Assembly (NCBI GenBank): GCA_000310025.1
Contig: FN648482.1
Span: forward strand, 1-64,000
Length of the DNA: 64,000 nt
Direction: 5' to 3'
Source of the DNA: Ectocarpus siliculosus
Lineage: Eukaryota; Sar; Phaeophyceae; Ectocarpales; Ectocarpaceae
Part shown: positions 11,511 to 21,805 of the stretch, piece after piece
Numbering within the stretch: position 1 is the first letter of the stretch
Layout of the letters: every line of letters starts with the position of its first letter
Position numbers and translations under genes: made by a program
Notes under the pieces: generated by a model
What the model saw: the letters and a program-made list of their open reading frames with translations, nothing else
The model's database searches: none
What the model was told of the DNA's origin: nothing

Positions 11511-12364
11511 GATTTCATGCGGCGGAACTGCAGATGTGACAATTTCAGATGTACAAGGACAGCACGAGAAGGCTGGTGCGACGACTACACACCAATCACT
11601 ACCGAGAAGAACAAGACAGGACTACCTGGACAACAACGACATACAAGACCGACGAGACCAAGGAGGCGTACTCCTGGACGACAACAACAACAACAACAAC
11701 ACCACCGTCATCATCAAATACGTCAGGAGACACAACAACTGCTTATTTGCTACACTGGAGAAGGAGACGGGATGAGAAGGAAAGTCATGACTTATGAAAT
11801 AGTTATACCGAACATCAGTAACGTAGAGAAGAGTGAATTGTGTGAAAATAAAGGGAATCCCGGGCTAGACATCACAGACATGATGCTTGCTGCAGGGTCA
11901 TTCTGTCTACATGGATGGAAGAATGGACGGTTTTACGAATAAGTGTATGTGATCCTTCGTATAGTATGAGGTAGGTGTGATTCTGGTAAGGTAAAATCAT
12001 TGGCCAGAGGAAAGAGAAATAATGCTGTGATAGAGATATGTGTTTACGTACGTGCTAAGAGCGTTGAGGTTCAGTAGTATGCGACGCATGAAAGGTTTAT
12101 TATGTGTAGTCAATGTATTTCACTATTGTAGAAACGGTGACACGCAGTTTTTTGTGTTGAGCAAACTTGGGGACGAAATTCTGATATTGTTCACTGAATG
12201 CGGGCAGGAATAAGAAGATAAGAAGTAGAAAATAAGGACGATTATTTTATGGAGCAGGGTAGCAGCTGAGCAGGCAGTTGTTGAAGCATGAGTAACGCGC
12301 GTACCGTTATACAAATTATGGGGGCGTGTGTAATGTAAGAGTGCTGAATTGAAGTAGGTGCGTA
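11511..12364 (+). other. 3' flank of the Copia remnant
   Basis: A Gln/Asn-rich open stretch driven by a (CAA)n run at about 11,682-11,700, then AT-richer sequence without a recognisable gene. It may be the 3' untranslated part of the Copia copy. ATTATGGGGGCGTG at about 12,315 resembles a polypurine tract, but no LTR start is evident. Confidence 0.4.
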
Positions 12365-12369
12365 AAAGA
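12365..12369. other. Left target site duplication (AAAGA) of the LTR element
   Basis: AAAGA immediately before TGTTTGGG. It is identical to 24,191-24,195 immediately after CCCAAACA. Confidence 0.85.
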
Positions 12370-12556
12370 TGTTTGGGGTGCTCGGCAGAGTATACTGTCT
12401 ACGGGGCCTCCGGGAGGTAAGCGGATGAAATGTGTTGATGGGCATGCTGCATGGCGATGGTGTTGCCTACCGCATGTCTCTCACTCTCTAATCAACCAAG
12501 GTCTTGAGTCAACCTTCTTTCTCTTTCGGCCTCTGACGGGCTACCGCACCCAAACA
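12370..12556 (+). repeat. 5' LTR (187 bp)
   Basis: Starts TGTTTGGGGTGCTCGG and ends GCACCCAAACA with 8-bp terminal inverted repeats TGTTTGGG/CCCAAACA. It matches the 3' LTR apart from two positions near the middle of its first third. No convincing primer binding site was seen right after it. Confidence 0.92.
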
Positions 12557-12807
12557 CAATATATTGTATGGCCTGGTGTTGGTAGTGGGTATTGGCGTCT
12601 GAGCTGTATGTGCCGGGCCAATGGGGCGGCGAATACGATATATATAGCTAAGCTGGGACGTGGCCAACGGGGACGGGACAGCACGGCAGCGGGTAGTGTA
12701 TAGCTGGGACGGTGGCCATCGGGGACCGGGACAGCAGGGGGTGTATTGCTGGGACAGCGCTTCAGGGCTGGGACAGCAGGGTACGGGATATTTTTCAAGT
12801 GTAGACT

Positions 12808-15154
12808 ATGGCGGAGAGAAGCGGCGGAATAGGAAGAGATTCGCAAAGGGAGGAGACTACAGTTGTGCGCATCAAGATGGAGGAGAGGTCGCGCAACGCA
12901 GCAGAGAAGCTACGAGCTGCCGAGTCGGAGGTGGAGAGGCTGGTGAAGGTGCTCAGAGCTGCGGAGGCTGCCGAGTATGAGAAGGAGAGACTTAGGCGGT
13001 AGCAACAACAACAACAACAGCAGCAGCGATGGAGTGCTCAATGGCAGCAGCAGCCATCGCAGGTACAGCAGTGTTCTCGTGGTGGTTTTGTCCCTCAGCA
13101 GAATCAACACTGCGTTTTCACTCAGAGCCACCAGGCGCGGCAGCAACAGCAGTTGGCGCGGCAGCAACAGCAGCTGCCGCCAACCGGTGTTGGTGGGATA
13201 TATGACTGCGGGAGCAACGCCGTGTATTTCCAGCAGGAATCACCCCCTCCGCCTGGTACGGTATACCATTGCACTCGGTGCGGCAGGGACGGCCACCACG
13301 GCGAAGAATGCGCTGCACCCCGCAGGTTCGAGGGTACGTGCGGCGCCTGTGGTCAGTACGGCCATATGTGGCGGAACTGCGCCGTGCATCTTCATGGCAG
13401 CAGCGGCGAGGATGACGGCCGTATCGTCCGCGGTGGCTGCTGGATGGGCGTCAATGGCGGCGGCAGCTGCATGGACATCGGTGGAAGCTCGGTCGTACAG
13501 CAGCAGGTGGTGGTAGAGAGCGAGTACCGCTCTGATTTTGTCGACCTGGTTCACGTTGGCGGCGAGGTGATGGCAGAGAGCGAGTACCGCTCTGATTTCG
13601 TCGACATGGTTCACGCTGGCGGCGCTGTGAACGGTGATGATGGCGGATGGTTTGGATGGAATGATTCTGTGGACATAGTTCACGCTGGTGGCAGTGTCTG
13701 CGATGATGTTTTCCCCGCTGCTGGGGCGGGGGAAATGGTTGGAGCACTTGCGTTGGCGACTGGAGCGGCGGCATCGGCAGCAGCTCCAGCGGCGACGGCG
13801 GCGATCTCCGGTGGCGGTGTTTTCCCCGCGGCGGCGGCGGGAGGAACGGCCGGGGTCCCCGCGGTGGCAGCAGGAGCGGCGGCATCGGCAGCAGCTCCGG
13901 CGGCGACGGCGGCGATTTCCGGTGGCAGCGTTCCCCCCGCGGCGGCGGCAGGGGGGATGGCAAGGGTCCCCACGGTGGCGGCAGGAGCGGCGGCATCGGC
14001 AGCAGCTCCGGCGGCGATGGCGGCGACCTCTGGTGGCAGTGTTCCCCCCGCGACGGCGGCAGGGGGGATGACCCGAGTCCCCGCGGTGGCAGCACGAGCG
14101 GCGGCATCGGCGGCAGCTCCAGCGGCGACGGCGGCGACCTCTGACGGCAGTGTTTTCCCCGCGGCGGCGGCAGGGGGTTGGCCGGAGTCCCTGCAGTGGC
14201 GGCAGGAGCGGCGGCATCGGCAGCAGCTCCAGAGGCGACGGTGGCGACCTACGGCGGCGGTAGTGTTACCTTCGCAGCGACGGCGGAGGAAGCGCCCGGA
14301 GGGCTCGCGGCGACAGCTGGAGTAGCGGCATCGGCGGCGGTCCCAGCGGCGACGGCGGCGGTGCCCGGCGACACTGTTATCTCCGCGACGGTGGCGGGGA
14401 GAACAACCGGAGCGCCCGTGATGGTGGTTGGAGCGTTGGTATCGACGGCGGTTCCAGCGGCGACGGCGGCGGCACCCGACGGTGTTGTTTCTCCCGCTGC
14501 GGCGGCGGGGAGAATGGCTCGAGAGCCCGCGCAGGTGGCTACAGTGGCGGCATCGGCGGCTGGAGTGGCGACATCGGTGACGGCACGACCCGCGACCGCG
14601 GCGACGGCACCGGCCGCTACGATGGCAACCGTCGGTAACGTTTCCCCCACCATATCGGTTGAGGGGGCGGCCAGCAACGGAGAAGCGGTGGTCAACGGCA
14701 TCGACGACGGTAGCGATGATGGCGGTTGGTGCGCAGGTGAGGTTGATGGCTGCTGGGATGACAGCGTCTGTGGCGAGAGGGTGCGTCCACGCACCCTTTC
14801 GATCCCGGCACCGTGTGTTCGGGGGTGCGCGGCGCCAACTATCCCGGGGTGGACGACCTGGTCGATGGCTCCAGCAGCAGTAGCGGCAGCAGCATCGGCA
14901 GCAGTAGCAACGACGAGGCAGAGGGGATGGATGTGGCCTGGTTTGGGGCACTGCTGCGCCCCTTCGACCCGAGGAAGCTGTGCCGGCTGAAGGCTGGGAG
15001 AGTGGGGCTGGTGATGGGGATGGACACCCTGTTCGACCGTGGAAAGATGTCGCGTGGGCAACGGCCGGGGAGCCCGTTTTCGCGACCGGAGCAACGACAG
15101 GAGGATCATGAAGCGGGGAAGGGAGTTCGGAGGATCGGGCGAGTCCAACAATGA
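12808..15154 (+). CDS. gag-like region of the LTR element
   Basis: The N-terminal part is charged and predicted coiled coil (AEKLRAAESEVERLVKVL region, about 12,880-12,990). A Gln-rich linker follows. Two CCHC zinc knuckles of retroviral/Copia type lie at about 13,270-13,311 (CTRCGRDGHHGEEC) and about 13,339-13,380 (CGACGQYGHMWRNC). After them comes a long Ala/Gly-rich section made of repeated units of about 120 bp (AAPAATAAISGG-type), then a Ser-rich C-terminal block. The family role is coating of element RNA in the particle. The copy looks interrupted by several breaks, but the GC-rich repeat makes this hard to judge by eye. Confidence 0.6.
13740..14240 (+). repeat. Internal GC-rich repeats in the gag-like region
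   Basis: A block containing GCAGGAGCGGCGGCATCGGC and GGCGACGGCGGCGA recurs about every 120 bp at least four times, then more loosely to about 14,600. It encodes Ala/Gly-rich repeats on the plus strand. The long minus-strand frames here (Arg/Pro/His-rich) are shadows of this composition. Confidence 0.75.
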
Positions 15155-15196
15155 CGGCAAGCAGCGCGACTTCTGCTGGGATCTTAAACTCGCCAA

Positions 15197-16843
15197 GGCA
15201 CGTGATGTTTGTTTGCGTATTCTTGTTATTTTTCTGAAATTTGTTTTGTGCAGGATGCCGTTCTTGTGTTTTTGATCTTCAGATACAATGCTGCATTTTT
15301 CACCGTCTGCAAATCATTTTTCCTATCGTTGGCACATTTGCAGGTTTGACTTTGTTTTTGTTTTGTTCTGTAGAGATGCCCACCCGCGTTTTACCTTGCA
15401 GGGACACTAATTTCCACGGCCAAATGGCAGGGAATCTCCATGGTAAATTATTGTTTTTCTGGGAGGCAAATGGAATGTTGCGGCCGGGGGGCTGTTGTTT
15501 GCCAGTATAATATTTTAAATGGCGGTGGTAGTGTAACTCCTGCGTACGGTTTGTTCCACTTTGTTTTTCCATCTTTGTTGGGATAACATTCTCTATGGTA
15601 GTTACTGCTATGTTTTTCTGATGGTACTGGATATATGTAGTAGGCGTTGGCTTGGCGTGCGACGTGCTGGGTAAAGACGTTGGGGGGAACGCACGGTTTC
15701 TCTGTCCCTCCGATGTACCGTACCCGGGGAGCCAATCCTTGCGGAGTAGCAATTTTCCTTCCCAAGTAGGCCTGTACGGCAGACTGGTATGTGCTGGACG
15801 TGTGACGCATTTTCTTTGATATGTTTTGTTTTCTTGTTTCGGTTTGGAGTTGATGAAGTTGGATGCAGAATTGGCATGCTGGATTTTGCGGAATCACGCC
15901 TGATTGTTGCACTGCTGTCGGAAATCATGGGGGGGGAATGTGATACCATGCTGTCCGCCGCGGCACAACAAGCAGTGTTTCTGACATCGGGTGGTAGCTC
16001 ATGTTGAGATTTTCCGTGTTTTCCCTGGGGATTTTATATGGAATCGATGTTGGCTAATGGGATTTGGGTAGTTCGTGTTTGGATCGTTTTCCGCGTTTTA
16101 ACCTGCGGAGGTGACATGGAATTGAATATTGAATGGCATTTTCGTTGCGTTTATATGAGATGTCCCAGCAAGGGGGATGCGGGATTATTGATAGTCTGTT
16201 TTGGATTTGTTGGTTTCTTCATGTTTGTTTTGGACTTGTTTGTTTGGTTTCTTCGTGTTTGGGATGGATGGATGTTACAGCAGGGGGGCTGCTGGTGGAC
16301 TGGTATATTTGTCAAGGTATTGGGTATTGGAGGAAGGATTTGGCATGTTCTCGTAAGTCATGGTTGAAGCCTTTGTGTTTCCGAAGGTTATTTGAGCTGG
16401 TCAATGAGTTGAAACATGAATGTTTATCTGAGGAATTTGTTCTGAGTAAGTCAGGACGTTGGACACATTTTCCCGGAGTTACCCGTCCCCGTTCTGACGT
16501 GATTCTGATGTAATGTGTATCTTTGCTGGGTATTTTTCCAAGGGTATTTGTTTGTGTTTTGACTTCTTGAGAATTTGGTAAAGCATTTTTTCTCAAGAGG
16601 GTGAATTGTTTATTGACAGACCTTTTAGGAGATAGTTATTTGATATCATCAGAAGATTTGAAAGATTTCGTAGAGCATGTTTTATTGGGAGATCGACAGA
16701 TTTCGTAGAACATTGTTTCATTGGGAAATTGTTTGAATTGGACTGAATGGTAGATGATTTCCGTTTGGATGCATAGATTGATTTATCGCCGTTTTACCTG
16801 GCAATGATAGTCGTGAAGGGGATTCGTATATCGTATCTCGTAC
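15197..16843 (+). other. Non-coding 3' internal region of the LTR element
   Basis: The plus strand is T-rich, with only short frames in the sense direction and no pol motifs. The longest frame is antisense (154 codons, about 15,448-15,912). This stretch separates gag from the polypurine tract and is where an autonomous element would carry pol. Confidence 0.6.
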
Positions 16844-16856
16844 CGAGCAGGGGGGC
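16844..16856 (+). promoter_or_regulatory. Polypurine tract of the LTR element
   Basis: GAGCAGGGGGGC lies directly before the TGTTTGGGG that starts the 3' LTR. It is the expected plus-strand primer site of an LTR retrotransposon. The MULE entered right at this junction. Confidence 0.65.
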
Positions 16857-16865
16857 TGTTTGGGG
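16856..16865. other. Left 10-bp target site duplication of the MULE
   Basis: CTGTTTGGGG, identical to 24,003-24,012 on the other side of the MULE. The duplicated target is the junction between the polypurine tract and the 3' LTR. MULEs typically make 8-11-bp duplications. Confidence 0.85.
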
Positions 16866-16879
16866 GGGAGCCGGTATAC

Positions 16880-16992
16880 GAGACCCTTTGGTCCCGTATA
16901 TAAAACGCGACCCTAGGGTCTCGTACATTAAACGCGACCCTGGGGTCCCGTACATAAAACGCGACCCTAGGGTGTCGTATATTAAACGCGAC
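16880..16992. repeat. 27-bp subterminal repeats in the MULE left end
   Basis: AAACGCGACCC recurs with a 27-bp period (AACGCGA at 16,904, 16,931, 16,958 and 16,985), alternating with GGGTCTCGTA or GGGTCCCGTA. The mirror set lies at about 23,876-23,990. Clustered subterminal repeats are common transposase binding sites in DNA transposons; that role here is inference. Confidence 0.8.
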
Positions 16993-17645
16993 CCCTGGGA
17001 CAAGACAGGGCTGCATTTTGTGACAAGCGCTCGCCCCACAGCCCTCCTGGATAGCTCTCGTCCCCTCCACACCACTTTGGGACCTCTGAACGTGAGTATG
17101 GCTGCATTTGCGCGCAAAAAGAGGGGCAAACGGTGCAGAAATCGCTCCCCAAGTAATCATGATCTCTGACAACACTGCCGTTCGATGACAGAGTGCGGCC
17201 CCAACAAGGTGATGCCACACAGGATTCTAGGCTCACAAAGGCGCCAACCTGTGAAGGATACATTCGATTCGTCCCTTGAGAGTGTGAATGCGCTGCTGTG
17301 CTGCCGAGGAGACGTGTGCGCAAGGTCCTTGTCTGCGCACTGCTAGGTATATTTGAGGACAGACAGGCACATACGAAGCGTATCTTTTGCTGCTGCTACT
17401 GTGGGTGTAGTAAGAAGGTATATTTGAGTAGACAGACAGGCACATACGAAGTGTATCTTTGCCGACGGTATAGATGTATATGTTGTCTGCACAGCAGTAT
17501 ACATGTTGGACACATGTCTTCATGCGCCGCGAGGGCCCACCCACCGCACCACTGCTGTCTGAAATTCAAGTCTGTCTCAAAAATCCTGTTGTTTCAAAAT
17601 ATCGTCATACAAGGTGAAACATGGCCGAATCCTGCTGGGCTATAC

Positions 17646-18011
17646 CTAGAGAGGCCGAACCCGCCGCCGGCGTCCACGCTCGGTGGCAGATTTATTCAAT
17701 GCTGTTGTTAGGTGTCGAGCTACTTTTGTATAGAATATCTTTCGCAGGGTTAGAGGGATGTACACATCCGTTTTTTTTGCATGACGTGTGATTGAAAAAC
17801 AGCAAGTGTTTTGGGACGAATCGAAGGGTGGAGTCGAGTTTTGGGACGAATCAGTGTAGACTCGAGCCGGGATATCCGAGATGGCGTTGAAAGTGGTCGG
17901 TAATTGGGAATGTTTGGATAAACCCAAGCGATGCCACTCTTTTCGCACCCGAACAGACCGTCGATGAAGGCACGACACGAACGCCAGCAGGCTGACATCA
18001 ACATCAAACAA
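17646..18011 (-). CDS. Arm-encoded open frame, left copy, unrecognised
   Basis: An open frame reading MFDVDVSLLAFVSCLHRRSV and onward. The same frame lies in the right arm at 22,867-23,274, with a different C-terminus because of an indel. Its presence in both arms follows from the arms being copies and is not by itself evidence of selection. No domain was recognised. If real it would be a second MULE gene downstream of the transposase. Confidence 0.25.
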   Translation of the reverse strand: MFDVDVSLLAFVSCLHRRSVRVRKEWHRLGLSKHSQLPTTFNAISDIPARVYTDSSQNSTPPFDSSQNTCCFSITRHAKKTDVYIPLTLRKIFYTKVARHLTTALNKSATERGRRRRVRPL

Positions 18012-18420
18012 AACTCAATGGGTAAAAAAGCAATTAGGTAGCGTTGACCCAGTCTAGTCTACACAGGCTAGTGTAGCCTACAGTCTAGCTCCTACAAACA
18101 AACCAAAACACAGAGGGCACCCTCACAACCCCACCCTCAAGCTCGACAGAAGTATATAGTCTACATACAATAGCAGCGCATCGTGCCGATTCAGGGACAA
18201 CAAATTATCTCCAAGACCGCGAAAATGCGGTACTCTAAGCACACTTCTACACGTTCAACACCCTGCTGAGTATGAGGGCACTGCATTCATGACGGCAGAG
18301 CTGGTTCCGCCTCCCACCCTCATTTTTTTCTGCCGAGTACGAGGACACTGCATTCATGACGGCAGCGCTGGTTCCGCCAAACACCCTCATTTTTTTTTTT
18401 GTCACCACCCCCGGCAGTTC

Positions 18421-19105
18421 CCCCCCCCCCTCGGTGTTTGCCATCGGGGTTGGGTTTTCGTCGCTTGGCAACGACGTTGTAAAACAAGCCGCCCCCCCCG
18501 GTGTTTGCCATCGGGGTTTGGGTTTTCGTCGCTTGGCAACGACGTTGTAAAACAAGCCCCCCACTCGGTGTTTGCCATCGGGATTGGGTTTTCGTCGCTT
18601 GGCAACGACGTTGTAAAACAAGCCAATTCACTTCGTGAACTCGACAACCAGGTTACCGTTTTTTTTTTTTTACCTCGTTTTTTTTTTTGGCGGTAACCAT
18701 AATGGTGGTCGAGTAGATCATGTTGTGCGGGGTCGAGAACCCTCACCCCGCGCAACGGGGGATGATCGCACCACGTTGTGTTAAAATGGTCAAGCTTCCT
18801 CGAGGCAGTTACACAGTGCTTACAACTGTCTCTGGAAGTGAAAGCACCAGAAAATAAATTAAGTCATACGTAGCTGTCATCCGTACGCAAGGAAGTAAGC
18901 ACAAGATGCCGAACACCCTTAGCAGGATGCAGCTCACCCTTCATGCGACTCGCCGAATACCTCACGGCGCTTCGCGCTTGGTGATGTGAGAGCCTGGTCC
19001 GGTGAGAACCCGGCGTGCTCCGTCCCGGCTTTGTAGGGATGCGAGGTCAATGGTCAAACGACTACGGCATGCACGACTATGAGTACACCCCCCCCCCCCC
19101 CCCCC
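18421..19105 (+). mobile_element. C-tailed short retroposon, long copy, inserted in the MULE left arm
   Basis: Present in the left arm and absent from the matching place in the right arm (near 22,465), so the insertion is polarised and the empty site is known. It starts with a C run, then three 67-bp tandem units (18,431, 18,498 and 18,565) each holding CGTCGCTTGGCAACGACG. A unique body of about 460 bp follows, ending GACTATGAGTACACCCCC with a long C tail. The flanks CCGGCAGTT (left) and CCGGGAGTT (right) look like a target duplication with one change. The whole body recurs at 37,483. No tRNA-type A and B boxes were clear. It interrupts the 3' end of the left transposase copy. Confidence 0.75.
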
Positions 19106-19109
19106 GGGA

Positions 19110-21780
19110 GTTTGAATAAAAGGGCCCCTAACCCCTCCTTCTGTGCCCTGGCCATCTTTGTGTCTCGTTTCCTTCCTGCCCTTGGGAAGAGTAATAGGCG
19201 GGTTACCCAGCCCAACCAATCCGTTATTAGGCCCTGGGCCCCGCACAAACGCGTCGAATTCACGCTCCTGGACATCTACCAACGCCTGAAAAGCTTGCAC
19301 CGACGCCGGGCTTCCATCAACTTTCGCTGCCGCGGCAGAAGCCCACTTCATGAACTTGGCAACATAGTCAGCATACGCTTTGCCTTGGATGTTTTTCAAG
19401 CGATTGGGGTAAGTGGCCTGGCCATCATCCCCGCCATCCCCGCCAAAATCAGCCGCCCCATCAAAATCGTCGTCCGTGTAACCCCCCTTGAACGTCGCCT
19501 TCTCAAAGTCGCCCATTTCTGTATTCCGCAGACTCCACTCCCCGCGAGAACTTCGCCATCGAGGGTGGATGGACTCCCCAATGAATTCGCTTGCCCGGCC
19601 AAGGCGCGTCACTAGTGCGGCCAATACATGATTTCAGTGCAACCCACACCTCATAAGCTTTAAGCACGTGCACAACTGAAAACCTTCCGGCCCAACCACA
19701 ACAATATGGCCAACCTTTCGGTTCTCCCGCCGAGTAGTGCTAGGGTATTTGTACTGTACTTTCACGATGGCATCGATCGGCACATTCCGAACAAGCTCCG
19801 AAAATGACGCTAAGGATGTCGTGCCATACATGGTGATATCAGGATCATCGCTTTCCTTGACGCTCTCCTCGAATGCCTCCGCTGGCACGTCAGCACAAAG
19901 GTTTCCCCGACCCTCCACTTGCTCTGCCAAATCCTCCAAATACTCGAGGGAATTTTCCGCATCGCCATCCAGAAGGATTGTTGTGTCATACGCGGCACTC
20001 GCACGCATCTCAGACACCATCTCCTGGCAAGCGATGGTTGCGTAATGGGATAAGAGGACGGAATATCAGACGAAACGCGAAGGCGAAAGGCCCGCGAAAA
20101 AACGACAGGAAAGCACGACCACTGCTGACGTACTTGATACCCCTTCTACACCCACAAAAAAAAAAAAATGCAGCGTTGTGCGGTGGGAACTCCCTGGGGC
20201 GATGTGGTGCTACCGCGGGGTAGGAGTGAACTGCAATGGAGGAAAGCACTGTGATGGTCGAATCAAGAAAACATACGTGGCCACCGCTGCCCGAACTCAC
20301 GTCTTTGGCGTACGTGCTGGCTCCAACTTCGACGAGTTTGGCGAAGATGCTGCCGGCAGTCTTCAGCACATTGTTGTCAATGTGCTTTCTGCCGAGGATA
20401 GAAGGCTTGAGCCTGCGCCTGCATTGCCGTGCAGACGATATCATTGGCAAACCAATGTCGGCAGTCGATTAAAAACGGGGAAAGTAAGGGGCAAAAGTCT
20501 CATGATAGCAAGTGTACATTATCTCCGCGCGGGGACAAACTTTGGTTTTAAGCGAGACGGAATGGCGGTTTGGTGAGACACTCACAGGTTTGACGCCAAC
20601 ACAAACTCTGCGATTCGCTTCTCCAGCTCCAACTTCACCCAAACCAGAGAAGAGCGGCGGGTCACGAACCGTCCTTTCTTCAAGACACTGAACACCCCCT
20701 CCACCCTCTGTGTCGCGGTCATGTTCAGCGTCATGGTCGTCGGGAAGTAGCAGCGTGACCAGAACTTGTGGTTCCTGTAAGAGAAGGGACGGAAGAAACG
20801 ATGCAAATATTGGGACCTTTCCCCAGGATCAACAGTCTATCGCCGGGCAGGATGCAGATCGATGGCTAACGCAAGCAAGCCTACCGGCCGCTCCAACGGG
20901 GCCTTCGCAGGCCCTCACACCCAAACCCAACTGCGGTCGCTAGGACATGCACACAACTCACTTGAAGAGTTCGTCTTTGACGTAATCTTCGCATTTGGAG
21001 CCGCTGACGAGGCGCAAGATCTCCGACCATGCTGTCCCACATGCCTAGAAAAGGAAGAGAGGTAGGTTCGTTAAAAAAACTCGGACAAGTGCGGAGAGGG
21101 AAGCACGCAGTGTACCCCCGCTTGGTCCCCAGTTGGGTTAAAACGGCCCTAAGGTACTCACATCCTCTGATGGAGCGAAAGCTGCGGCATAGATGAGCCT
21201 GAAGAAGCGGGTAGCTTTGTCTTTCAAAGCACCCTTGCAATGCTTCCTGACGTTTTTCATCACGTGCCACAAACAATGCAGGTGCACGGTTCTCGGCAGA
21301 AGCGTTCGCGCGGCGTTTGTCATCGCAGCGTCCGCGTCAGTGATGAGCACCTTGAGAGAGAAACGACGTGGAGGGAGCGCATGATGGATCGACCCCAAAC
21401 ACATATCATCGGGGTTCGGCGTGGGTCTTACGTATGTTTGTTGAGCTGCATGGCCAAACACGCCCGCGGCCATTTGAAGGAAAAGGCATTACCAGCAATT
21501 GTCTGGCTCTATCCACGCCAACACGGCGATTGGCCGCACACCAATGCTAGCCTGGCCCACCTCCGGGTGCCCCCCGCAAATTGTACAGTAGTGCCTCAAA
21601 GCCCACAGGAAGGAGTCGGTCGATTCGTCAGAGAAGAACCCCTGGGCGAAGACGACCGTTTTGTTCTCCGAGTCAACTCCGATGAACAGCATGAGGTGCA
21701 TGCCATACCTACACGAACGTTCGTATCGCCGGAGACCGAGTTGCAGTGTGTCAAGATTCCAATCGATGCGATGCTGCTGA
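19110..21780 (-). pseudogene. MULE transposase (DDE core plus SWIM zinc finger), interrupted
   Basis: Multi-exon gene read on the minus strand. The core starts near 21,745 with GDTNVR and MHLMLFIGVDSENKTVVFAQ, the region of the first catalytic Asp and following strand. The exon 21,162-21,350 (LITDADAAMTNAARTLLP, then HCLWHVMKN) holds the second Asp and the conserved C/H-LWH motif of MULE/FAR1 transposases, and has clean AG and GTGAGT borders. Next exons are about 20,962-21,044, then 20,586-20,774 (TATQRVEGVFSVLKK), then about 20,318-20,430. A final exon from 20,026 carries the SWIM start (CTCLKLMRCGLH). In the left copy the next codon is TGA where the right-arm copy has TGC, so the SWIM motif is cut before its last Cys and His. 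The retroposon at 18,421-19,105 removes the tail. A 2-nt frame offset near 21,730 may be a further lesion or an intron. The protein family cuts and pastes the element in the nucleus. Confidence 0.75.
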
Positions 21781-21805
21781 TCGAGGATAGCCTATCGATG
21801 CCATC

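Larger units (their letters stand above)
16866..19784. repeat. Left arm of the MULE inverted repeat
   Basis: Inverted copy of 21,793-24,002, near identical by eye over about 2.2 kb once the retroposon at 18,421-19,105 is left out. Small indels occur, for example about 10 bp near 17,697. The inner border falls in the transposase coding region (IDAIVKVQYKYP). Confidence 0.88.

Noticed and set aside
13240-14951. Very long minus-strand frames (up to 423 codons) rich in Arg, Pro, His and Ala
   Set aside because: They are shadows of the GC-rich repeats opposite the gag-like region, with no domain and a composition set by the repeat.
18247-18696. Frames with repeated NVVAKRRKPNPDGKH-type units
   Set aside because: They translate the three 67-bp 5' units of the retroposon; the same sequence at 37.5 kb has one unit and no conserved frame.
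18960-19080. tRNA-derived SINE with A and B boxes
   Set aside because: GGTTCTCACC on the reverse strand is only a partial B-box match and no A box lies at the right distance, so a tRNA origin is not claimed.
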